Below, in pieces: positions 25,388 to 34,410 of a DNA stretch of 64,000 bases. The stretch is from Vulcanimicrobiota bacterium (GTDB lineage: Bacteria > Vulcanimicrobiota > Xenobia > Xenobiales > JADMJV01), in NCBI GenBank assembly GCA_019637395.1, contig JAHBVR010000011.1, positions 1-64,000 on the forward strand. Direction: 5' to 3'. Below the pieces are notes generated by a model. It had not been told where the DNA came from and did no database searches. It was given only the letters and a program-made list of their open reading frames with translations. Position 1 is the first letter of the stretch; the number at the start of each line of letters is the position of its first letter. A program made the position numbers and the translations under genes.

Positions 25388-27542
25388 CCCTCCCCTTTCC
25401 CCCTTCAGCCGGGCCTTCCTCGTCGGCCAGCCAGGTGAGCAGGCCCTGCTGGCCGTCCACCCGCAAACGCTGACCGCTGCGAATCAAACCGATGGGAATG
25501 TTGGCCAGGGCCGGCAGGCCCAATTCGCGGGCCACGATAGCGCCGTGGGAGAGCACCCCGCCGGTTTCGACCACCAACGCGCGGGCCCGGCTCATGGCCG
25601 CCGTGTAAGCCGGGTCGGTCGTGGGACAAACCAGGATATAACCGCATTCTCCGTCACCCACCTGTTCAGGGCGCTCGACCACCAGCGCCCTTCCCTCGGC
25701 TATCCCCCAGGAAAGCGGCGTTCCTTGTTTTTGCTCCCCGGCAGCGGCCTGCTCCGGCAGGGGCCGGCCGATGGCCTCCGGATCGTCGCTGAAAAGTACG
25801 GCCGGGCAGGCAATGGATTGCAGCAACCGGTGCTGGCGCCGGCGCCGCGCCGCCAAGTCGAGGTCGGGCGCGGCCAGTTCCGCCGGAGTCAACCAGAAGA
25901 TGTTGCCCTGCAAATGAAGCGCGCGATCCAGAGCCAGCAGCGTGCGGCGGATCTCGGCCCAGCCCGCCATCAGCCAGTGCCGGCCCAGCTCGCGCAGCCG
26001 TAGCCACTCGTGGTCGGGGTGCTCGTCCGTGCGAACCGGCGCGGCCGCCGGGCCCAGCCGGGACAGTTCCGCGCGCAACTGTTGGGGAACCTCACGCCAG
26101 CGCGGATTGGCCAGTTCCATCTCGCCATTGCCCCGGTGGCCTATACGTTCCAACAGTTCCGCAAACGGCAAGCGCCCTGAAGCCGCCTCGCGCATCAAAC
26201 CCGCCAGGTCCGCCTCCGGGTCCAGACGAAAAGACGCCGGACCCCCTTTCAGCATGTGCGCGAAAGCCGAGGCCTTCAAGGTATCCCCGGCAAAATCGTC
26301 CACCACCAGACGCAGCAACTCCTCAAGACGCTCGCGCAACTGCTCGCCCGAAAATCCTCCTAAATCTTCCGCCGCCTTCTGCTCCATTCGGCGCAGAAAC
26401 GACGGCGCGATCCGCTGCCGCAAGTCTTGGGAAAAATCACGGCGCAATTTCCCCAGACGGGATTGAACGCGAAACATCTTCCACAGGGTAGCCGGCAGGC
26501 GCCTCCAGAAACCCGCTCGAGCGGCCTTCAGATCCACCTCGGGCGTGGGATAGCTGGCCAGGCGCGGGTCGGCCTTGAGTTTAGCCAGCGGGTAGGCCAA
26601 AGGAAAGTCTTTGAAATAAAGCCGTGGCTCGCGGCTCAGATTGATGTAGGGCCGCCCGCAGATCAGGTCGGCCACTCCGGCCGGACCCAGGGCCGGATCC
26701 GGATCGTAGCCCAGGTCGCGATAGAGCTTGCCGTAGGCGCCCCTCAGACTGAGCATCCGATCGACGATGGCCCAGGTCATGGGAGTGGGATGGGGCAGCG
26801 TTTCAGCCAGGCTGTAACGGCTCCACACGGTGCCACCAGGCTCAGCCAAACTCCGCAAAAGCTCCTGTTGCTGGCGGCACAGCTCCTGGCTGCCAAGGGC
26901 CCGCGCGGTAATGGGACGGGCTTGCAAAATCCAGGGCTCGGGCTCGTCGGTGAAGGCAAATTCCAGGTCCAATTCCCCGCCCAGAAGCGTCCGGGCACGC
27001 TCGGCCGCCGCTTGCAAACGCAAAATTTCTTCCTCACCCAGACAGGCCGAACCATCCAGCAGGGTCAAGCCGGCCGCATCCAGCCGCCAGGCGCCGGGGC
27101 GAACGCGCCCGCTCACCAGTTGTTCTCCCAGGCCCGGCGTGGCCTCTACACGAGCGCACTCCTCACCCACGGTAGGATCAGCGGTAAAATAAACTCCCGC
27201 CACGCGGGCGGGTAACATCGGTTGAACCAGTACCGAACCGACGCCGATGGAGGCCCGCACCGCCGCCAAGGCCTCCCGAAGAGCCTGCTCGCCGGCCACT
27301 CCCAGCACCGTGCAGAATTGGCCGGCGAAGCTCTCCACGGCGCCATCTTCCCGCGCCGCCGAGGAGCGCACCGCCACCGGCCGGCCGCCCAGTAACCGCC
27401 GCCAGGCGTCCACCGCCGACTCCAGGCTATCATCCAGAAGACAGAATCCTTCCGGGATTTTTTCTCCCGCTCTCAGCAAGCGGCCCAGTTGGTAAGCCTT
27501 CCCACCGGCCTCGGAAGGAGCGTCACGCAGGGGGATGATCAC
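25377..27542 (-). CDS. PEP-synthase/rifampin phosphotransferase-like enzyme
   Basis: About 721 residues with three parts: an N-terminal ATP-binding PPDK domain (GGKAYQLGRLLRAGE; VRSSAAREDGAVESFAGQF; ILQARPI), a helical middle, and a C-terminal swivelling phosphohistidine domain (ETGGVLSHGAIVARELGLPA, catalytic His in LSH). The PEP-binding barrel of true PEP synthase is missing. This layout matches rifampin phosphotransferases and relatives, which move phosphate from ATP to a small molecule. The substrate here is unknown. GTG 27542 is chosen as the start; longer readings to 27653 would overlap the divergent gene. Confidence 0.75.
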   Translation of the reverse strand: MIIPLRDAPSEAGGKAYQLGRLLRAGEKIPEGFCLLDDSLESAVDAWRRLLGGRPVAVRSSAAREDGAVESFAGQFCTVLGVAGEQALREALAAVRASIGVGSVLVQPMLPARVAGVYFTADPTVGEECARVEATPGLGEQLVSGRVRPGAWRLDAAGLTLLDGSACLGEEEILRLQAAAERARTLLGGELDLEFAFTDEPEPWILQARPITARALGSQELCRQQQELLRSLAEPGGTVWSRYSLAETLPHPTPMTWAIVDRMLSLRGAYGKLYRDLGYDPDPALGPAGVADLICGRPYINLSREPRLYFKDFPLAYPLAKLKADPRLASYPTPEVDLKAARAGFWRRLPATLWKMFRVQSRLGKLRRDFSQDLRQRIAPSFLRRMEQKAAEDLGGFSGEQLRERLEELLRLVVDDFAGDTLKASAFAHMLKGGPASFRLDPEADLAGLMREAASGRLPFAELLERIGHRGNGEMELANPRWREVPQQLRAELSRLGPAAAPVRTDEHPDHEWLRLRELGRHWLMAGWAEIRRTLLALDRALHLQGNIFWLTPAELAAPDLDLAARRRRQHRLLQSIACPAVLFSDDPEAIGRPLPEQAAAGEQKQGTPLSWGIAEGRALVVERPEQVGDGECGYILVCPTTDPAYTAAMSRARALVVETGGVLSHGAIVARELGLPALANIPIGLIRSGQRLRVDGQQGLLTWLADEEGPAEGGKGRDEA

Positions 27543-27594
27543 CAGGTTCTGCGTTCGCCCAGGTCTCGAGGCGCCCTCTGATAAAGGAAAGGTG

Positions 27595-28959
27595 ATGCTG
27601 ACAATCGACTTTCTCGGTGCGGCCGGGACGGTGACCGGCAGCAAATATTCCATTACTTACGGCCATCGCCACCTGCTGGTCGACTGCGGCATGTTTCAGG
27701 GAGAGCCGGAATTGGTCGAACGCAACCGCGAGTCCTGGCCCTTTCCGGCCCGAGATTACGACGCTTTGCTGTTGACCCACGCTCACATCGACCATTCCGG
27801 AGCCATTCCTAAATTCGTAGCCGACGGGTTTGACGGTCCCATTCTCTGCACCGAGCCCACCATTGAATTGTGCGAATTGCTGTTGCCCGACTCGGCCAAG
27901 ATCATGCGGCTGGAGGGCGACCCGCTTTTCAGCGAAGAGCATGCCCAGCAAGCTTTGCAGCTTATGGAGGGCTGCCGTTACTACAAGCAATACGAAGTAT
28001 TTCCCGGTGTCGGGGTGACATTTCTTGACGCCGGCCACATCCTGGGCTCCGCCTGGCTGGAATTGGAATTCGATCCACTACCGGAGTGGCCTGAACAGCG
28101 TCCCATCCGGGTGGTTTTCTCGGGTGATCTGGGCCGCGGCCTCAGCCCTCTATTGGCGCCGCCCGATCGCCCCGACCGGGCCGATTTTCTCATCTTGGAA
28201 TCGACCTACGGCGGGCGGCTGCACAGCCGCGTCAGCGCGACCAGCCAGTTACGTGAGGCTGTCGAACGCGTTCAGCGCCGACGTTCCACCCTGGTCATTC
28301 CGGCCTTTGCCGTGCAGCGTTCGCAAGACATCGCCTACCTTTTCGAGTCCCTGGGAGTGGGTAACATCTCGCTCTATGTGGATTCCCCCATGGCGGCCAG
28401 GGCCATTCGCGTGTTTGAAAGGTACCCGGATTACCTCAGCCAGAAAGCCGGCCAACTACTCAATGAATATGACCAACTGCTGCGCTATCCTCACCTGCGG
28501 GTCTGTGAAACCTCCGATCAATCCCGGGCGATCTTGAATTTCAGGCCGCCTCGTGTAATCGTTTCGGCCAGCGGCATGGCCGAAGGCGGGCGCGTGCTTC
28601 ACCACCTCCGCCATCATCTGCCCGATGCGCGCAGCCTGATTTTGCTGGCCGGCTACCAATGCGAAGGCACGCGGGGATGGCAACTGCAGTGCGGCGATCC
28701 CTACCTGGACATCGACGGCCGCTCCGTTCCGGTACGCGCCGAGGTGGAGAGCCTGGACGGACTTTCCGGCCACGCCGACTATGCGGAAATCACCGACTGG
28801 CTCAGCGAACTGGAGCGCCCGCCGCTGGCCACCTTCCTGGTGCATGGCGACGAAGAGTCGCTGCAAGCCCAGCAGCATCGGCTCAGCCGGTGGGGCTGGC
28901 GAGTGGAAGTGCCCGAGCATCGCCAACGATTTGAGCTGATGGCGCGATCGCGGGACTAG
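27595..28959 (+). CDS. Beta-CASP metallo-beta-lactamase nuclease
   Basis: 454 residues, likely an RNA (or DNA) endo/exonuclease of the YSH1/CPSF-73 type. The N-terminal metallo-beta-lactamase core has THAHIDHSG. The beta-CASP insertion carries SASGMAEGGRVLHHL, and the C-terminal zinc-dependent RMMBL region has DGLSGHADY and FLVHGDEES. Start ATG 27595 is preceded by AAGGAAAGG. It stands alone and diverges from the PEP-type enzyme gene with about 50 bases between. Bacterial homologues process or degrade RNA, but no substrate can be named. Confidence 0.88.
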   Translation: MLTIDFLGAAGTVTGSKYSITYGHRHLLVDCGMFQGEPELVERNRESWPFPARDYDALLLTHAHIDHSGAIPKFVADGFDGPILCTEPTIELCELLLPDSAKIMRLEGDPLFSEEHAQQALQLMEGCRYYKQYEVFPGVGVTFLDAGHILGSAWLELEFDPLPEWPEQRPIRVVFSGDLGRGLSPLLAPPDRPDRADFLILESTYGGRLHSRVSATSQLREAVERVQRRRSTLVIPAFAVQRSQDIAYLFESLGVGNISLYVDSPMAARAIRVFERYPDYLSQKAGQLLNEYDQLLRYPHLRVCETSDQSRAILNFRPPRVIVSASGMAEGGRVLHHLRHHLPDARSLILLAGYQCEGTRGWQLQCGDPYLDIDGRSVPVRAEVESLDGLSGHADYAEITDWLSELERPPLATFLVHGDEESLQAQQHRLSRWGWRVEVPEHRQRFELMARSRD

Positions 28960-28983
28960 TATTTGGGGCGTCTGAGCGCGCTC

Positions 28984-28997
28984 CACGCCTTGGCGTG
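28984..28997. promoter_or_regulatory. 14-bp inverted repeat before FHA-BTAD gene
   Basis: CACGCC-TT-GGCGTG is a perfect inverted repeat in the 100-base gap between the nuclease stop and the GTG of the FHA-BTAD gene. It could be a small hairpin or a protein site. No poly-T follows, so a terminator is unlikely. Confidence 0.3.
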
Positions 28998-29059
28998 ACT
29001 GCGCGATACCACTCCCGGAATTAACAGGGCACAGACGGCGGGGCTGAGAATGGCCAACT

Positions 29060-30442
29060 GTGAGCAATGAAGAGGAAGCCACCCAGGCCGTATCCAGTTT
29101 GGACTTTAGAGTCGCCAACGCCTACCTGGAGCTTCACCTGCTCCTGGCCGACGGAAGTGAACGCTGGCTGAGCTTTGGCCAGGAAAGCTTGCCTCTCGAT
29201 CCCCTGTGCCCCGAGGGCGAGGGTTGGACGGCTCAGGTCAGCGACCAGACAGTCCATTTCGCTTCCACGGCGGCAAGTTTGCCCTGCCTGTGGCAGGGAC
29301 ACGAAGTGCGCGAAGCGGTGCTACATCCAGGCGAGAGCCTCGAGCTTGGAGCAACCCGCATCTGGCTGGTGGATGCCCGCCGCCCCGAACTGGCCAGCCT
29401 GGACTCCCTCGAAGGCATGGAACTACCGCGGCATTGGCCCTTGAGACCTCAGGCCTATCGCATGGGGCGACGAACAAGCAGTCGCCACAACCACCTGGAA
29501 ATTCCCCATCCAACCGTCTCGCGTGCCCAGGCCACCTTGCTTCCCGCGCAAGGTGGCCGATTTGCCCTATTGGCCGAGTCAAACACCAGTCCTACCGCTA
29601 TCAATGGCCGGCGGCTTGAATGGAACGAGATTGCTCTCCTGCATCACGGCGACCTGATCAAAGTGGGACAGGTCTCGCTGCGCTTCCGCCAGACCGGCCA
29701 TGAAACGGCCGGCAAAAAGATTCTGACCGTCAAATCGTTGGGCGGTTTCCAGGTGCAATGGGGTGAACTGATGCTGGCCGAAACCGCCTGGAAGGTGGAG
29801 AAAGCCGGCTGGCTACTGGCTCGGCTGGCCTGGGCCTGGGGACAGCCGGTTTCCGTGGACTTGATCATGGAGATGCTCTGGCCGGAACTGCCGGCTCTGC
29901 GCGGTCGCAAGAACCTGAGCCAGTGCCTCGGCGGTCTGAAGCAGACCCTGCAGTTGCAGAAAGACGAAGAGGAACTGCTCCTGCGCACTCCGGCCAGTCT
30001 CCAACTCAATCCCAGCCTGCTGGCCGAACATGACGCCTATCTGGTAAAGAGACTGGCCGATGGTCAGGAAGCAGCCGGCTGGAGCAAAGCTTTGGACCTC
30101 TATCAAGGACCGTTTTTACCCGGCAATTTCACAGACTGGGCGGAACTCATTCGCCAGGAACTCCACGGCCTGGTCGTTGACTGCGCCGTCAAGCTGTCCG
30201 CCCATCATAGCAAGATGGAGAACTGGAACGCGGCGGTGAAAGAGGCCCAACGCGGATTGGTTCTCGACCCCTGCCACGAAGGCCTGGCGCTCCAAGCAAT
30301 GGAAGCCAACCTGCACCAAGGTCGCTCCGATCAGGCGGTGCGCTGCTTTGAGATGGTTCGCAAACAGCTTCAGACCGTCCTGGGCGTGGAGCCCGGCATC
30401 GAATTGCTGAGGCTCTACCACCGGGCCAAGCTGGAGCCTTAG
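29060..30442 (+). CDS. FHA-wHTH-BTAD (SARP-like) regulator
   Basis: 460 residues. A ~125-residue N-terminal region leads into an FHA phosphothreonine-binding domain (about 130-215, with GRRTSSRHNHLEI and HPTVSRAQATL). Next comes an OmpR/SARP-type winged helix (about 225-310, LTVKSLGGFQVQWGE) and a C-terminal BTAD helical domain (about 320-455). The FHA part should bind a phosphorylated partner, plausibly the kinase encoded convergently, whose N-terminal module is homologous. It is thus a candidate kinase-switched transcription activator. The start GTG 29060 lacks a clear Shine-Dalgarno. Confidence 0.82.
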   Translation: MSNEEEATQAVSSLDFRVANAYLELHLLLADGSERWLSFGQESLPLDPLCPEGEGWTAQVSDQTVHFASTAASLPCLWQGHEVREAVLHPGESLELGATRIWLVDARRPELASLDSLEGMELPRHWPLRPQAYRMGRRTSSRHNHLEIPHPTVSRAQATLLPAQGGRFALLAESNTSPTAINGRRLEWNEIALLHHGDLIKVGQVSLRFRQTGHETAGKKILTVKSLGGFQVQWGELMLAETAWKVEKAGWLLARLAWAWGQPVSVDLIMEMLWPELPALRGRKNLSQCLGGLKQTLQLQKDEEELLLRTPASLQLNPSLLAEHDAYLVKRLADGQEAAGWSKALDLYQGPFLPGNFTDWAELIRQELHGLVVDCAVKLSAHHSKMENWNAAVKEAQRGLVLDPCHEGLALQAMEANLHQGRSDQAVRCFEMVRKQLQTVLGVEPGIELLRLYHRAKLEP

Positions 30443-31923
30443 TTCAAGGTGGGATCCGTTTCGCGGAGCTCACGCAGGGCATGCAGGGCCTCCTGAGCGC
30501 TACGGAAGCGACGTTCTGGATCGCTGTCAACCAGAAGGTCGACGAAGTGGCAGAGTGAGCCGGGCAGATGGGGAGCCCGTTCTTGCAATGCAGGTAAATC
30601 TTCACTCAGTTTGAGGCGATAAATCTGCATCAATTCGGTCGGATAGGGCAGCGGTCCGGACAGCCATTCGTAAAGAATCGCGCCCACCGCAAAAAGATCG
30701 GTGCGCGGATCGTAGGGGTGGCCGCGCAACACGGCCGGATCCAAGTAAACGGGGGTTCCCAGGATCGCCCCGCTCTGGGTGAACTGGTCAATTCCGTCTT
30801 TGAGGTGAGCCAAACCCAGATCGGCCACCTTCAGGCCGTGCGGGGTCAAGTAGAGATTGGCCGGTTTGAGATCGCGGTGCACCACGCCGGCACCGTGCAA
30901 AACCTCCAGAGCTTCCAGCAGTTGCTCGGTCCAGTCGAGCGCCTGAGCCACTGCCACCGGCAGCGTTTGACCGGAAAGGTCGGAGCCGCTCAACTTTTCC
31001 ATCACCAGATACGGGTAGCGCCCTTCGCCAGCCGTTTCAAAGTGAAAAATCTCGGTCAGACGCGGATGTTTTAGCCTGGCGCCCAGTCGCATTTCGCGAT
31101 TGAAGCGGCGGATGAACTCCTCATCCTGCACCAGGTTGGGCAGCGGCACCTTGATAGCCACTTCTTTGCCTTCCGCATCTACGGCCTCGTAAACCACGCC
31201 CATGCCGCCCGCTCCCAGCTTGCCAACAACACGATATCCACCGATAGATTTAGGCAATGTTCCATCGTGAGGGAAAAGCTGGTAGCTCAACTGGCGATAG
31301 CGAAAAGTCAACTGTCCGAAAACCACCACGTCACCGCTCTGGAGACGCACCTTTTCTTCGAGAGCAACCGGCACTCCATTTACCTGCACGGGGCTCTTGG
31401 AGGTTTCCGAGAGCAGATACATCTCGCCCGAGTTCTCGGGCATAAGTGTGGCCTGCACGCGTGAAACGGTGGAATCGTTGAGTTCGATGTCATTGAACCG
31501 GGTGGAACTGCGGCGCCCTACCTTGTAAGGCCTGAATCCCAAATTCCAAACCGTGCCTTTATAATCGCCGCTGTGCCCTTCCAACTGGCCCAGGTAAGGA
31601 TTGCGCACGTCCACCACCCAAAAAACGTGCTGCAGCAAACGGAAGCAATCGCCGACTTGAAAAGCATAGCGAGAATGATACTGGCCCTGGAACTCGAGCT
31701 GGGAGTGACCGCGGGTGCGCTCGAACAATACGCCGCCTTCGCGCACGATCACCTGCCAGCCGTCATCGCTATCAGGGAAAAGAGTGTCCAGGCTCTGGCG
31801 ACCTTCCTGCAGAGCGATCGTCGTCTGAGCGGCCTCCGGAGTGGTCACCTGAAGTTCGAAGACCGCCAGTTGTTCCGGGAGCACCGGATAGGCCACGGCA
31901 CTGGTTAATTCATCGGATTCCAA
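30439..31923 (-). CDS. FHA-Ser/Thr protein kinase (STPK2)
   Basis: 494 residues. An N-terminal region like that of the neighbouring FHA-BTAD protein includes an FHA domain (about 130-210; GRRSSTRFNDIEL, NDSTVSRVQATL). The kinase domain follows (about 228-490): GAGGMGVVY, VAIKVPLPN, VHRDLKPAN. The DFG triad is DLG (VADLGLAHL). No transmembrane helix is visible. It overlaps the convergent FHA-BTAD gene by four bases. The start is TTG 31923 with GAGGGT just before it. Autophosphorylation bound by its own or the partner's FHA is likely. Confidence 0.87.
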   Translation of the reverse strand: MESDELTSAVAYPVLPEQLAVFELQVTTPEAAQTTIALQEGRQSLDTLFPDSDDGWQVIVREGGVLFERTRGHSQLEFQGQYHSRYAFQVGDCFRLLQHVFWVVDVRNPYLGQLEGHSGDYKGTVWNLGFRPYKVGRRSSTRFNDIELNDSTVSRVQATLMPENSGEMYLLSETSKSPVQVNGVPVALEEKVRLQSGDVVVFGQLTFRYRQLSYQLFPHDGTLPKSIGGYRVVGKLGAGGMGVVYEAVDAEGKEVAIKVPLPNLVQDEEFIRRFNREMRLGARLKHPRLTEIFHFETAGEGRYPYLVMEKLSGSDLSGQTLPVAVAQALDWTEQLLEALEVLHGAGVVHRDLKPANLYLTPHGLKVADLGLAHLKDGIDQFTQSGAILGTPVYLDPAVLRGHPYDPRTDLFAVGAILYEWLSGPLPYPTELMQIYRLKLSEDLPALQERAPHLPGSLCHFVDLLVDSDPERRFRSAQEALHALRELRETDPTLN

Positions 31924-31991
31924 GACCCTCAGGCATTAGGCGCCCGCCCGGACAACTCCTCGTAGCCACTAAGATCGTTGGAGCGCGAGAG

Positions 31992-32010
31992 GCCGACAGG
32001 GGCTGTCGGC
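31992..32010 (+). promoter_or_regulatory. Perfect hairpin just before STPK3 start
   Basis: GCCGACAG (31992-31999) and CTGTCGGC (32003-32010) pair perfectly around GGG, ending four bases before GTG 32015. In mRNA it would occlude ribosome entry; as DNA it could be an operator. There is no U-tract, so it is unlikely to be a terminator. Confidence 0.5.
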
Positions 32011-32014
32011 TTGG

Positions 32015-33445
32015 GTGGCCAATCACAGACCGGTGAAGATCTTTAAAGAACTGGCCTGCTGGAGTCTCTTACTCTGGTGGGTGCCCGTGGCCTGCGCCGA
32101 AGAAGGGGTCAAGCAATTCTCCATTCGCTTCCGGACCCGGCCCGAGGATGCCGTGGTCTTTCAGTACGAGAGAGACACCGGAGCTCTACGCCCCCTGCCC
32201 CTGCTCTCGGGAGGCAGCCAGGTGCAATTGAAAGAGGGCCAGGGGCTTCACCTCAAGTTCGGCCTGCGGCCGCGAATTCTGCCTCGTCCCCCAGAAATGC
32301 AGCCCATCCGGGACGACAACCAGACCTACGGGCTTTCCGAGCTCCTGTCTCTGCCGCCTGAGAAGCTGAACAGGGCCATTGATTCAGGGGTCTGGCCACC
32401 TACCGATCAGGCTCCCTTCGAGTTGCAATTTGATCCAAAGGTTTCGAGGTTTCGCAATCTCGATCTGTGGGCTTCCCGATTGATCTGGATAGTGCCCTCC
32501 TTGCTGGGGCTGACGGTGTTGGTCATCGGGGCGCTACGTTATTCCCGAGCCCGTCCAGCCGAACCCCAAGCGTTGAGCCCGCAAACCGTCGGTGCCGGCA
32601 GCCAGCTCGGGCGTTTTCGTCTCCAGGCCTTATTGGGCAGAGGTGGGATGGGAGAGGTGTACAGGGCTCTTGACGATCAGGGACAGCCGGTAGCCCTGAA
32701 AGTCCTGCGCGGCGAATTTTCCAATGATCCCAGTCATCAAAAGCGATTTCAGCGCGAAATCCAAATCTGTTCACGCCTCAACCATCCCAATCTCATCCGC
32801 ATCTATGACTGGGGCCAACAGGACGATGTTCACTACCTGGCCATGGAATTGCTGGAAGGCCGGTCTCTCCAAGAACGGCTGGAGGAAGGTCCGATTCCCC
32901 CTGAGGAGTTTGCTCCCCTGGCGAAGCAAATTGGCGAGGCGCTCTCGGCCTTGCACCAGGAGGACCTGGTCCATCGAGACATCAAGCCCGAAAATATCTT
33001 TCTCCACCGCAATGGCACAGTAAAGCTGATGGACTTTGGCATCGCTCGCAGTCAGGATCTCACTCAGGCCACCCAGACCGGCATCGCCCTGGGAACACCC
33101 GCCTACATGGCCCCCGAGCAGGTCCAGGGCCAATTGAACCCGGCTTCGGACCAATATTCTTTCGGAGTGGTCGCCTTCAGAGCGCTCACCGGCCACCGGC
33201 CCTTCGAGGGGGAAGATCCGATGGCCGTCGTCTTTCAGGCCGTTCACAGTCCGGCGCCCAAGCCCTCCAGCTTCAACCCCGGTCTTTCTATCCACGTGGA
33301 TCACGTGATCGGGCGCATACTGGCTAAGAACCCTCGGGACCGCTACCCCAGCGCCCTGTCGGCCTGCATGGAGTTAGCCCGAGCGCTCAAAGCCTCACCG
33401 GACGACGAAGAGGAAGCTACCGGGCTGGTGGGGTTCGGCCCTTGA
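32015..33445 (+). CDS. Transmembrane Ser/Thr protein kinase (STPK3)
   Basis: 476 residues: signal-like N terminus (LACWSLLLWWVPVACA), a ~120-residue extracytoplasmic domain, a transmembrane helix (LIWIVPSLLGLTVLVIGAL, around 155-175), then a kinase domain from about 198. Motifs are intact: GRGGMGEVY, VALKVL, HRDIKPEN (around 318), DFG (around 339), APEQVQG. The layout matches STPK1, but with a longer sensor. Start GTG 32015 is directly downstream of a strong hairpin. The pilin operon of module III converges on it with three bases between the stops. Confidence 0.88.
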   Translation: MANHRPVKIFKELACWSLLLWWVPVACAEEGVKQFSIRFRTRPEDAVVFQYERDTGALRPLPLLSGGSQVQLKEGQGLHLKFGLRPRILPRPPEMQPIRDDNQTYGLSELLSLPPEKLNRAIDSGVWPPTDQAPFELQFDPKVSRFRNLDLWASRLIWIVPSLLGLTVLVIGALRYSRARPAEPQALSPQTVGAGSQLGRFRLQALLGRGGMGEVYRALDDQGQPVALKVLRGEFSNDPSHQKRFQREIQICSRLNHPNLIRIYDWGQQDDVHYLAMELLEGRSLQERLEEGPIPPEEFAPLAKQIGEALSALHQEDLVHRDIKPENIFLHRNGTVKLMDFGIARSQDLTQATQTGIALGTPAYMAPEQVQGQLNPASDQYSFGVVAFRALTGHRPFEGEDPMAVVFQAVHSPAPKPSSFNPGLSIHVDHVIGRILAKNPRDRYPSALSACMELARALKASPDDEEEATGLVGFGP

Positions 33446-33448
33446 GTT

Positions 33449-34054
33449 TCAGAGGCTGACGTTCTTGAGAAAGACCGCCTGCTCCATACGGCAACGGTGC
33501 TCAAGATGCTCAAGCACCAGCACGATCCGCACAGGGTTGGCCACATTGGGGGCCGGGATGGCGCTGCTCACGGTGAACTGCTCGACATCTCCCGTCAACA
33601 GGTGGGACTCGAAGAAGCCGGTCAGCCCTGCCAGTTGATTCAATTGGGCCGCGGAAATTCGGTGGGGAGCGGCGGTTTCAAAAGCAACCCCCAGGTTGGG
33701 CGGAGGTTGCCAGATCCGGCGCCAAAGCCGGCGATCCCCTGTGACGTGATAGGAAATCAACTTTATCTGGTAGGTCGGGCGGCCCAGAGTGGTTCTCAGT
33801 TCCAGCGGTTGCAGGGCCAGGATCGACGGCCTGTCTGGTTCATCGGTCCGGCTGACGGCGCCGGCACTGGTGAGGAACAGGTCGGCCTGGAGCTTCTGCA
33901 GTGAGAGCGCACAACGCTGCTGCATGGAAACGCGGGCCTGGCTGCGCAGGCTGATGCGCACGGCCGGAACGAAAAACCGGAACGTCAGGGTCAGCAGCAA
34001 GAAGGACAGACCCGCCGCAAAAACCAGTTCAAGCAGGCTGAAGGCACGTTTCAT
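33449..34054 (-). CDS. Minor pseudopilin, PilW/GspJ type (module III)
   Basis: 201 residues from ATG 34054, whose ATGA overlaps the stop of the previous gene. Leader MKRA precedes FSLLELVFAAGLSFLLLTL, with Glu at +5; the residue before cleavage is Ala rather than Gly, which would weaken processing. The globular part contains beta-rich sequence. Last gene of the GspF-PilX-PilV-PilW operon of module III. Confidence 0.78.
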   Translation of the reverse strand: MKRAFSLLELVFAAGLSFLLLTLTFRFFVPAVRISLRSQARVSMQQRCALSLQKLQADLFLTSAGAVSRTDEPDRPSILALQPLELRTTLGRPTYQIKLISYHVTGDRRLWRRIWQPPPNLGVAFETAAPHRISAAQLNQLAGLTGFFESHLLTGDVEQFTVSSAIPAPNVANPVRIVLVLEHLEHRCRMEQAVFLKNVSL

Positions 34055-34410
34055 CGCGGAATCTTGCACACCGAAATCCGGCGCACGGTCTCTTGGGACT
34101 GATGGCGATAGGTCCAGCGGACCCGGAGGGTCAACTTCTTGAGACGTGGATTGGGAGATTCCACCTCCAGGTGAATCCGGTAATCGTCAACCGGTGGCAG
34201 GTCGGTGCTTTGCAAGGCCTCAAAATCGGAGTGAGCCTGTTCCTGAAGCAAGTTCTGGGCCAGATTGGCAGCCACCACCTTCTGCTCGCCCAGGGACATG
34301 GCGCGCAAGGAATGGGGCAACAGGTTGATACCCAGAACCAGCACCAGCAGGAGCAGGGTCCATCCCGCCACGGTCTCCAGCATGGTCAGGCCTCGCTCTG
34401 CCCGCTTCAA
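34051..34410 (-). CDS. Minor pseudopilin, PilV type (module III)
   Basis: 119 residues. TTG 34410 is chosen because TTGA overlaps the TGA of the upstream PilX-like gene, the same coupling seen elsewhere in this cluster; a longer in-frame reading extends to 34485. Leader KRAERG is followed by LTMLETVAGWTLLLLVLVLG, with Glu at +5. The remainder is a small beta domain. Its size and place match the PilV-like genes of modules I and II. Confidence 0.72.
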   Translation of the reverse strand: MKRAERGLTMLETVAGWTLLLLVLVLGINLLPHSLRAMSLGEQKVVAANLAQNLLQEQAHSDFEALQSTDLPPVDDYRIHLEVESPNPRLKKLTLRVRWTYRHQSQETVRRISVCKIPR

